From assembly GCA_029255605.1 (NCBI GenBank), contig JANLJF010000058.1, positions 1 through 56,353 of the forward strand: DNA of 56,353 bases, given 5' to 3'. The notes under the pieces were generated by a model. That model saw nothing but the letters and a program-made list of their open reading frames with translations, ran no database searches and was not told where the DNA came from. Below are positions 41,544-48,377 of the stretch, piece after piece. Both the position numbers and the translations under genes were made by a program. The first letter of the stretch is position 1. The number at the start of each line of letters is the position of its first letter. Source of the stretch: Azovibrio restrictus (lineage in GTDB: Bacteria > Bacteroidota > Bacteroidia > Chitinophagales > Chitinophagaceae).

Positions 41544-42908
41544 TTATTTAGCAACCGTAAATTTCTGAGACAGTGTCTCTTTGCCATCATTTACAGTAAG
41601 CATATAGTTCCCCGCGGCCAAAGAAGAAATATCTACCTGCCCCTGGTAAAACGATGTATTGGATTCATTCCACTGTTTTACTACCCTGCCATACATATCT
41701 GATATAGCAAATGCTACAGAAGCACTTGCACCCATATCCAGCTTAATGTTTACGGTATTTACAGCAGGCACAGGGTACATACTTAGGGATGCAGTATTCA
41801 GCTTTGTTTCACCTACTTTGGTGGGGCTATAGTATTCGTAATAATAACGCACCTCTGTATTACCTGCCTTATTTACCCATGTATTGTTCTGCCAATCTTC
41901 GGTAGTAATGCTTTTCAGCAGGCCAAAATCATTATAAGCCCATATTTCACGGCTTTCATTTACAAAAATGCTACCATTCCAAACCTGTTTGGTTTCAGAT
42001 GTTTTGTTATTGGCATTGTTGTAGGTGTATAATATTTTATCATATTGCTCCCAGCTACTTCCATTCCAGTTATACTCTATAGCCGATACGAGCAGTTTAG
42101 CATTATAGGTATATTCCCAGCGCTTATTTTTTGCCCAGGCCGATGTGTTGGCATCCCATTTCTCTAAAGTATAGGTAGCCACATCACCATTCTCATATGT
42201 ATAGCTTTTACGCTCATTATTATATTGGGTGCCGCTGCCGTGATCCGAAACTTTATCTTCCACCGAAACTATATTGTTATTCGCATCGTACACAAAAGTG
42301 GCACTGTATGAAAGTGAGCTGATAGATACTACATTATTACCGTTATAGGTAAGGGTAGATTGATCGTGAGGGTTCCACATACCACCGGCACCTGCCAGTT
42401 GAAAGTATGTAACATCTATTTTACTGCTGCCCGGCAAGTAATCGTATAGATACCTTGCAGAATCTTTCCATAAACCTGTGCTGGTACGCCATGTAGCATA
42501 TGTTAGTGATGTTACATTATCATTGGCATTAAATGTTTGTTTGCGATATAGCTTATTACCATATGCAGCCATCACATTGTTGTAATAGTATGTATAACTC
42601 TCATCATAATAGATAGACTCATCGCTGGCAGGTATGTCGTAATTCAGCACGCCGCCTCGGCCTGCACCGAAATAATAGTGCGTGGAATCGACCGGAACAA
42701 ACGCAGAACCATTATGTAATGTATTAGTTCTGGCATACAGGCGAAAATTCAATTTAGCCACTCCCGATGTCTTGCCCACCTGCGGGTTGAAATGAGGAAA
42801 ACTACCGGGTATCACTACACCCGATGTCATATTTGAACTGCCTTCTGCTGCTATTATAGGTGATGCGCACAGCAAAAGATATGATAACAATAAGTATTTA
42901 TTTTTCAT
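41544..42908 (-). CDS. T9SS-secreted W/Y-repeat protein (paralogue 2)
   Basis: A 454-aa protein with signal peptide (YLLLSYLLLCASPIIA), a Tyr/Trp-rich repeat region and a T9SS sorting domain (ASLSMYPVPAVNTVNIKLDM ... GNYMLTVNDGKETLSQKFTV). Repeats follow the pattern RKSYTYENGDVATYTLEKWD / RWEYTYNAKLLVSAIEYNWN / KILYTYNNANNKTSETKQVW: Y-x-Y, turn, beta strand, W. The same plan is seen in 1720-3090 and 43487-44755. Expected on the cell surface or released; binding partner not known. Confidence 0.82.
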   Translation of the reverse strand: MKNKYLLLSYLLLCASPIIAAEGSSNMTSGVVIPGSFPHFNPQVGKTSGVAKLNFRLYARTNTLHNGSAFVPVDSTHYYFGAGRGGVLNYDIPASDESIYYDESYTYYYNNVMAAYGNKLYRKQTFNANDNVTSLTYATWRTSTGLWKDSARYLYDYLPGSSKIDVTYFQLAGAGGMWNPHDQSTLTYNGNNVVSISSLSYSATFVYDANNNIVSVEDKVSDHGSGTQYNNERKSYTYENGDVATYTLEKWDANTSAWAKNKRWEYTYNAKLLVSAIEYNWNGSSWEQYDKILYTYNNANNKTSETKQVWNGSIFVNESREIWAYNDFGLLKSITTEDWQNNTWVNKAGNTEVRYYYEYYSPTKVGETKLNTASLSMYPVPAVNTVNIKLDMGASASVAFAISDMYGRVVKQWNESNTSFYQGQVDISSLAAGNYMLTVNDGKETLSQKFTVAK

Positions 42909-43065
42909 AATGCTGGCGATTAATGTGAACTAAATGCAAACACAATTAAAATTTATCTAACCTAAATCTAACGATTTTTTCCTAATGCGACCACCCTATG
43001 ACAATATTTTGACAAGCCGTTTACAATTGTTATAAAATCCATGACAATTCTTTAACCGCAAAGCA

Positions 43066-43407
43066 CTAATGCATGACGGTCAAAGTGTCTGACAAACTTC
43101 TTTTGTCACTGATAACGCTTATAACATACTTGCCATCCGGTAATTTCGATACATCCAGGCTATATTGATAACTCTTCCGGACCGGTATCTTCCACTCACT
43201 TAGCTGGGTAGCGTAGGCGATATCGTAAATAGTAATGGAAAAGCCACGGGCCGTTTCCCAGTCCACATATATGTTTGTATAGGTTTTTGCGGGATTGGGG
43301 TAAAGTTTCATTTTATCTTTTTCGGTGGCATTTTTTTCAATGGTCTTTGTTTGGGAATAAGCATTATTGCCCCAAAACAACAGCAGCAACAATAGAACTC
43401 TATACAT
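43066..43407 (-). CDS. Signal peptide plus T9SS sorting domain only
   Basis: From ATG 43407 (MYRVLLLLLLFWGNNAYSQ) the protein has 113 aa; further upstream codons are nearer a -7-like TATATTTA (43426-43433) and would be part of the leader. After the signal and a short Lys/Glu linker is a full T9SS domain (MKLYPNPAKTYTNIYVDW ... GKYVISVISDKRSLSDTLTV). It has no cargo domain at all. It lies between two W/Y-repeat genes, so it may be a deletion derivative of one, or a mini-protein exported by the T9SS. Confidence 0.65.
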   Translation of the reverse strand: MYRVLLLLLLFWGNNAYSQTKTIEKNATEKDKMKLYPNPAKTYTNIYVDWETARGFSITIYDIAYATQLSEWKIPVRKSYQYSLDVSKLPDGKYVISVISDKRSLSDTLTVMH

Positions 43408-43438
43408 ATAATAAAATTTCATCACTAAATATAACAAT

Positions 43439-43461
43439 TAAAGCCTGCAAAGCAGGCTTTA
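43439..43461. terminator. Intrinsic terminator
   Basis: TAAAGCCTGC-aaa-GCAGGCTTTA, perfect arms. It terminates the minus-strand gene at 43487-44755 before the promoter of the short T9SS-only gene. Confidence 0.75.
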
Positions 43462-43486
43462 ATATCTAAGGATAGGCTTTCTACCA

Positions 43487-44755
43487 TCAGTATTTTGAAA
43501 ATATTTTCGATACAGGTTGCTTACCGTCACTCAAGGTCAGTACATAATTGCCTTGCCCAAGATCGGCTACCGGGATTGTACATTTATGATGTGGCGCTTG
43601 TTTATACGTCCATTTCCTTAAAAGCCTTCCATCGGTACTGAAAATACAAGCTGCTATTTGTGCATTTTCATTGAAGGATGTTTCAATATTCAATATATCA
43701 GTAGCAGGTATTGGATACATTTTCATTTCCGCGGCTGTTACGTCCATTGACTTTACTGAAGTAGGGAAAAAAGCCTCGTATTGAAACCGGAATATATGTC
43801 CGCCGAATGAGCTAAAGGTATCAGCACTCACTTCCCAATTTTGCGTACCTGGGTTCCACTTATCTATTATTACTGAAGATAGCAGGTCTGGGGATATATA
43901 TGCATACCTGTACCTTGTAGCGGTATCCCACTTACTAGCTATCCACCTGTTATAGATACGTAAGCTGTCCTTTCCGTCTTTATTGAACCAATAGTCTCTT
44001 TTAATGTCATTTACCCATGTGCCCGATGTATCATACTTCAATAAAGTGGTACTAAAAAAGTCTCCTGACGGGCTATAGGTGAATACTTTATTATACCTAT
44101 CCATCCAGCCACCGGAAAGAGAATACATTTGCTCAAGTGCCGATGCCAGTTCGCCTCCTGCCCCGTAAGTATAAATGTATTGGATACCATATCGTTGATT
44201 CCACATAGTGGCCATAGAGCCGTCGCTATTGTAAGTATATTTCACAAAATAATTACCTGTAATAATAGAATCCAACCTGCCTGCTGTATCATATACATAG
44301 CGGCTATCTTTGTCAGCAATTAACTTATTGCCATTGTAACTATAGCTATCCGCAGGTACCCCCCACCATTGATTGGTGTAATGATAATAATACCACTGGA
44401 ATGAGGTTATATTATTAAGGCTATCCATTTTTTGTAGAAACCTGCGTGTCCAGGTCACGCTAACATTTTTTGAAGAATCTATTACAAAGAAACGATGAGC
44501 ACTATCATAGGTAAGCCCATGAATGGCCTTCTGTGTACCATTATAATGGTATTCATCAAACAATCCGTTAAAATTCTCAATTGATAAAATAGCCCCCTGC
44601 CCACTTTTATAATAGTAAACTGTTGAATCCATCAAACTGGCGGAATCTGACAAATTGATTTGATGGGTAAGTGTTTTAAGCCTGTAGTTCTGTGCTTTCG
44701 CATTTAAACCAATGCACAATGTAAAGAGTACGGATAAGGAAATAAGTAATCTCAT
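43487..44755 (-). CDS. T9SS-secreted W/Y-repeat protein (paralogue 3)
   Basis: A 422-aa protein: signal peptide (ISLSVLFTLCIGLNAKAQ), W/Y-repeat region (YSYNGNKLIADKDSRYVYDT, VFTYSPSGDFFSTTLLKYDT, YRYAYISPDLLSSVIIDKWN) and T9SS sorting domain (EMKMYPIPATDILNIETSF ... GNYVLTLSDGKQPVSKIFS). Repeats have the same Y-x-Y ... W rhythm as 1720-3090 and 41544-42908. Its promoter (TTG-N19-TACCTTCG) has an inverted repeat over the TTG, suggesting regulated expression. Confidence 0.82.
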   Translation of the reverse strand: MRLLISLSVLFTLCIGLNAKAQNYRLKTLTHQINLSDSASLMDSTVYYYKSGQGAILSIENFNGLFDEYHYNGTQKAIHGLTYDSAHRFFVIDSSKNVSVTWTRRFLQKMDSLNNITSFQWYYYHYTNQWWGVPADSYSYNGNKLIADKDSRYVYDTAGRLDSIITGNYFVKYTYNSDGSMATMWNQRYGIQYIYTYGAGGELASALEQMYSLSGGWMDRYNKVFTYSPSGDFFSTTLLKYDTSGTWVNDIKRDYWFNKDGKDSLRIYNRWIASKWDTATRYRYAYISPDLLSSVIIDKWNPGTQNWEVSADTFSSFGGHIFRFQYEAFFPTSVKSMDVTAAEMKMYPIPATDILNIETSFNENAQIAACIFSTDGRLLRKWTYKQAPHHKCTIPVADLGQGNYVLTLSDGKQPVSKIFSKY

Positions 44756-44784
44756 AATAGTTAGTTTAAGGTTATATCGTACGA

Positions 44785-44820
44785 CGAAGGTAGTTTCCTT
44801 ATTAACCTATACAATAGGTT
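44785..44820 (-). promoter_or_regulatory. Promoter with operator-like inverted repeat over the -33 box
   Basis: On the minus strand TTG (44814-44812), 19 bp, then TACCTTCG (44792-44785) form a good Bacteroidota promoter for 43487-44755. A perfect 17-bp inverted repeat AACCTAT-aca-ATAGGTT (44804-44820) straddles the TTG, a position expected for a repressor site. Confidence 0.6.
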
Positions 44821-44852
44821 ACAACTTGTTTTACAACCTTTTTACAAACAAG

Positions 44853-44874
44853 AAGAGCGGCTAATGCCGCTCTT
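44853..44874. terminator. Bidirectional terminator
   Basis: AAGAGCGGC-taat-GCCGCTCTT, 9-bp perfect arms, just after the stop of terC (minus strand). Confidence 0.8.
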
Positions 44875-44876
44875 AA

Positions 44877-45662
44877 TTACATATCAGCCGGCATTTTATC
44901 CGGATCAGGTTCGTTTAGTTCCACAGGTGGTTTTGTTGATTTTTTGCGCATGCGCATATTCAGCAGTTCTACGGCAAAAGAGAATACCATGGCAAAGTAT
45001 ACATAGTTCTTCAGGTGCATATCATGGGCGCGTTCGCTATCCCACCCTTCTATTATCAGTACCACGCCTACCAGCACCAGGAATGATAATGCCAGCATTT
45101 TAAGCGTAGGATGCTTGTGTATGAAGCTGGCTATACGATGGCTGAACAGGAACATGACGAACATTGCGATACATACGGCCACTATCATCACTTCCACATG
45201 CTTGGCTATACCCACTGCCGTTATCATACTATCGAAAGAGAATACCATATCTACCAGCAGTATTTCACTTATAGCCCCGGCAAAACCACCGCTGGCACCG
45301 GTTTTCACTTGTGGTGTTTCTTCATCGCCTTCCAGTTTATGGTGTATCTCTTTTACTGTTTTCCAGAGTAGGAACAGGCCACCTGCCAGCATCACAAGGC
45401 TGGCCAGGTCAAAACCTTTATCAAATACCGTAAACACAGGCTTGCCTTTTTGCTGCACCAGCCAGCTAAGGCACAGCAGCAATACCACGCGCACACCTAT
45501 GCCCCCAAACATCCAGAACCTGCGTGCAGTCAGTTGTTTTTCCTTGGGCAGCCTGCCCATAATGATAGATACGAAGATCACATTGTCGATACCCAGTATC
45601 ACCTCGAGTACCGTCAACGTTAAAAGGCTGATGAGGCCGTCTACCGAAAATAGTTCAGTCAT
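44877..45662 (-). CDS. TerC-family membrane protein
   Basis: A 261-aa membrane protein with about seven segments and the TerC core: VLEVILGIDNVIFVSIIMGR near the N-terminus and ILLVDMVFSFDSMITAVGIA in the middle, with the acidic residues used for metal ion binding. The family is linked to tellurite resistance and manganese efflux during protein export. The C-terminal tail is polar (PPVELNEPDPDKMPADM). It lies 22 bp after pyrD, so both are probably on one transcript. Confidence 0.88.
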   Translation of the reverse strand: MTELFSVDGLISLLTLTVLEVILGIDNVIFVSIIMGRLPKEKQLTARRFWMFGGIGVRVVLLLCLSWLVQQKGKPVFTVFDKGFDLASLVMLAGGLFLLWKTVKEIHHKLEGDEETPQVKTGASGGFAGAISEILLVDMVFSFDSMITAVGIAKHVEVMIVAVCIAMFVMFLFSHRIASFIHKHPTLKMLALSFLVLVGVVLIIEGWDSERAHDMHLKNYVYFAMVFSFAVELLNMRMRKKSTKPPVELNEPDPDKMPADM

Positions 45663-45684
45663 ATAGTGTTAATGGTTAGGAATT

Positions 45685-46713
45685 TTATGCGTTTATCAAG
45701 CCTTTGCAGATATTAGCTGCGGTAGCAGGCCCTTCATAAATGAAACCGGTATATACCTGCACCAGCACCGCACCGGCATCCAGTTTTTCTTTAGCATCTG
45801 CCGCGGTGAAAATGCCGCCAACAGCTATTACAGGTATCTTACCATTGCTTTTGGCATGTATGTATTTAATCACTTCCGTAGCGCGTTTCTGCACTGGCAT
45901 GCCACTTACGCCCCCCGCACCAATAGCTTCTACCGCGGCCTTTTCGGTAGTGAGCCCGCTCCTGTCTATAGTAGTATTGGTAGCTACCAGGCCTTGTATA
46001 CCGGTAAGGCCCACAATATCAATGATATCATCCAGCTGGCTATCTGTAAGGTCCGGCGCTATCTTTAGCAGCAATGGCTTGGGGGCGCCCATCTCCTTAT
46101 TCAGTTCCATCAGGCGGTTCAGTATACGCATCAGCGGCTCTTTATCCTGCAGTTCGCGCAGGCCGGGGGTATTGGGGCTGCTTACATTTACCACAAAATA
46201 GTCTACCGTATCATACAGGTCTTTAAAACATATCTCGTAGTCGGATAAGGCATTTTCATTGGGCGTGTCTTTATTCTTGCCAATGTTGCCGCCTATTATC
46301 AGTTTCTCTTTTCTATGCCTAAGGCGCTCTGCTGCTGCCGAAGAACCTCCGTTGTTAAAGCCCATCCTGTTTATCAGTGCCTTATCCTGTGGCAGGCGAA
46401 ACAGGCGCGGCTTCGGATTGCCTGGTTGGGGGCGCGGCGTTACTGTGCCTATCTCTACAAATCCAAAACCCAGGCATGCCAGCGCGTCTGTATAGCGCGC
46501 ATCCTTATCAAACCCTGCGGCAAGGCCTACCGGGTTCGGAAAAGTAATACCCCATAGGGTACGCTCCAGGCTTTTATGCTTTACACTAAATGCGGCACGC
46601 ATCCATTTTCTAATGGGGGCTATGGCATACCCCTGTGCCAGGCGGCGCATCACCATATAGTGTACCGCCTCAGGATCTATTTTGAAAAGTATCTTTCGTA
46701 TTATACCGTACAT
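45685..46713 (-). CDS. pyrD: Dihydroorotate dehydrogenase (quinone), class 2
   Basis: From ATG 46713 (MYGIIRKILFKIDPEAVHYM) the protein has 342 aa, typical of membrane-associated class 2 enzymes; the longer frame upstream is spurious. FMN-binding and catalytic motifs are WGITFPNPVGLAAGFDKD, GFVEIGTVTPRPQPGNPKPR, NRMGFNNGG, VVNVSSPNTPGLRELQ with the catalytic Ser, KIAPDLTDSQLDDI, and IAVGGIFTAADAKEKLDAGA. It oxidises dihydroorotate to orotate, passing electrons to quinone in pyrimidine synthesis. Divergent from 46796-47527. Confidence 0.93.
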   Translation of the reverse strand: MYGIIRKILFKIDPEAVHYMVMRRLAQGYAIAPIRKWMRAAFSVKHKSLERTLWGITFPNPVGLAAGFDKDARYTDALACLGFGFVEIGTVTPRPQPGNPKPRLFRLPQDKALINRMGFNNGGSSAAAERLRHRKEKLIIGGNIGKNKDTPNENALSDYEICFKDLYDTVDYFVVNVSSPNTPGLRELQDKEPLMRILNRLMELNKEMGAPKPLLLKIAPDLTDSQLDDIIDIVGLTGIQGLVATNTTIDRSGLTTEKAAVEAIGAGGVSGMPVQKRATEVIKYIHAKSNGKIPVIAVGGIFTAADAKEKLDAGAVLVQVYTGFIYEGPATAANICKGLINA

Positions 46714-46795
46714 AGGCGCAGCAAAGATACGGCAACGCCTTTGTATGTTTTTTAACAAATTGATGCTCACCGAACTTGTATCTTTAAACCTGATT

Positions 46796-47527
46796 ATGTG
46801 TGGATTACTTACTCGTATCTCGCCGGCTGTGGGTTTACTCGTTATGTTTATGCAAGTAGTGGCATACGGACAAACCATGCAAGGTCAGATAATGGACATC
46901 ACAGATAATAAACCGCTGGAAGATGTAGTAGTAAGTAATGTCTATTCTGAAACGGCTGACAACAGCGATAAAGATGGCAAGTTCTCTATTGCTGTAGCTG
47001 CAGGACAGTTGGTGGAGTTTAAAAAAGGGGGGTATAAAGTAATACGCATCCGGGTTCCGCAGGGCAAATTGCCCAACTACTTTAAGGTAGGTATGGAACG
47101 TTATACCCCCGGCGTACCTAATTTCGAGAATAATGCCTCACCCGACTATAAAACCGATAGCCTGAAATATGCACTGCTCTATAAACGGGAACTGGAACAC
47201 CCGCGCCTTACGGGGCTCGATATAATACGCCACCCCTTCAGTGCTATGAGCAAAAAGAACCAGCAGATATGGGCCTTCCAGGATGAATATAGCATGTACC
47301 AGCAGCAAAAGTTCATCGACTATACCTTCAACGATAAACTCATCGCTTCGCTCACGGGCCTTACAGGCGATAGCCTCATACAATACAAGCAACTGTTTCG
47401 CCCTACGTACGAGCAATTGCGCAGCATGACCGAATATACCTTCCTCAATTACATCAAACGCACCGTACTGTTATACCGCCAGCATGGTATACGTGCCCGC
47501 ATGTCGCCACAGCGTAGTACACGCTAA
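46796..47527 (+). CDS. Carboxypeptidase-like regulatory-domain protein
   Basis: Start ATG 46796 is preferred because a TATCTTTA -7 element (46779) precedes it, excluding the earlier ATG at 46682; this gives 243 aa. Signal-like segment VGLLVMFMQVVAYGQ, then a carboxypeptidase regulatory-like beta domain (QGQIMDITDNKPLEDVVVSN, VEFKKGGYKVIRIRVPQ) and a C-terminal helical region ending with YTFLNYIKRTVLLYRQ. Probably outer-membrane or periplasmic. No catalytic motif. Confidence 0.75.
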   Translation: MCGLLTRISPAVGLLVMFMQVVAYGQTMQGQIMDITDNKPLEDVVVSNVYSETADNSDKDGKFSIAVAAGQLVEFKKGGYKVIRIRVPQGKLPNYFKVGMERYTPGVPNFENNASPDYKTDSLKYALLYKRELEHPRLTGLDIIRHPFSAMSKKNQQIWAFQDEYSMYQQQKFIDYTFNDKLIASLTGLTGDSLIQYKQLFRPTYEQLRSMTEYTFLNYIKRTVLLYRQHGIRARMSPQRSTR

Positions 47528-47556
47528 TATTTTTCCCATTATAGGATACTTTAATT

Positions 47557-47639
47557 GTTAATCGCCTGTTAACCGATTGCAAAGCACGGGTTAACGAGGG
47601 CTCAGAATTTGTCTTGAGTGATGCGGCGATGCATCTTTG
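47557..47639 (+). promoter_or_regulatory. GTTAAC-array promoter, copy 2 (DUF4402 gene)
   Basis: GTTAAT (47557), GTTAAC (47568, +11 bp) and GTTAAC (47590, +22 bp), with TTGCAAAGCAC between the last two, as in copy 3. TTTG (47608) follows 18 bp after the last GTTAAC, then 20 bp, then CATCTTTG (47632-47639). The start region GCATCTTTGCATCATCAAAC matches copy 1 exactly. The A-rich leader runs to ATG 47689. Confidence 0.78.
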
Positions 47640-47688
47640 CATCATCAAACAACGAAACAATCTCAAACAAAAACAAACAACAAACAAA

Positions 47689-48240
47689 ATGAAAAAAGTA
47701 TTCGCAATCGCCGCTCTGATTTCTGCATCTTTCGCTGCTAACGCTCAAAACGCTTCATCTTCAGCTACACAAACAGTAAACCTGAACCTGAGCAATGCTA
47801 TCGAAATCACCTTCACTGGTAACAACAGCGCTACAGGTGCTGCCGTGAACCTGGCTTTCAATACAGTTAATGATTACGCTAACGGTGTTACTTCAAGCGA
47901 ACAAGGCCTGAAAGTACGTTCTAATAAAAACTTTACAGTAGCGGTAAAAACAAACGCTGCCAACTTTACTTATACAGGTACTACTTCTCCTGCCCCTGTA
48001 ATGCCTATCGCCGGTGTGCTGGGTGTCATGGTTTCTGCAAACGGTACAGGTGGTACCATCGCCACTCCATATTCTGCTTCTACCTATGCTGACCTGAGCA
48101 GCACAGCTAAAAACCTGATAACAAATGGCAGCAAAGGTGGCAACCAGACTTTCGCAGTGAAGTATGAAGCTACTCCGGGTTTTGCTTACCCTGCCGGTAC
48201 TTACACAGTAGATGTAGTGTACACAGCTACACAACAATAA
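47689..48240 (+). CDS. DUF4402 secreted protein (pilin-like candidate)
   Basis: From ATG 47689 the protein has 183 aa: signal peptide MKKVFAIAALISASFAANAQ and one beta-sandwich domain of the DUF4402 type, starting SSATQTVNLNLSNAIEITFT and with FNTVNDYANGVTSSEQGLKV, NKNFTVAVKTNAANFTYTGT, PIAGVLGVMVSANGTGGT and a C-terminal YPAGTYTVDVVYTATQQ. Upstream ATG at 47614 falls inside the promoter and is excluded. Regular codon use and an A-rich leader suggest high expression. The next gene encodes a large Ig-barrel-Ig protein, so it may be exported by it as a surface subunit; that is inference. Confidence 0.85.
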   Translation: MKKVFAIAALISASFAANAQNASSSATQTVNLNLSNAIEITFTGNNSATGAAVNLAFNTVNDYANGVTSSEQGLKVRSNKNFTVAVKTNAANFTYTGTTSPAPVMPIAGVLGVMVSANGTGGTIATPYSASTYADLSSTAKNLITNGSKGGNQTFAVKYEATPGFAYPAGTYTVDVVYTATQQ

Positions 48241-48274
48241 TTTAAATTGGTTTTTCATAGTGCATAGTTTTGGT

Positions 48275-48300
48275 AAAGGAGCCCCGTAAGGCTCCTTTTT
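48275..48300 (+). terminator. Terminator after DUF4402 gene
   Basis: AAAGGAGCC-ccgtaa-GGCTCCTTT followed by T-run; would limit read-through into the large barrel gene, giving a subunit-rich ratio. Confidence 0.82.
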
Positions 48301-48377
48301 ATCAGTATTAGCTGCCCGCCATTCATTATATTTACCACCGATAAGACGCTGCCTGCATATATACTGTGCAATGCATC

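Noticed and set aside
43045-43070. TTTAACCGCAAAGCAC near 43.05 kb as a GTTAAC-type site
   Set aside because: It resembles the inter-half-site sequence TTGCAAAGCAC but lacks GTTAAC pairs, and lies between two minus-strand genes with no CATnTTTG on the right strand.
46682-46795. Upstream start for the 46796 gene and the long start for pyrD at 46878
   Set aside because: Both would overlap each other's 5' ends and pass through promoters. Internal starts at 46796 and 46713 give normal N-termini.
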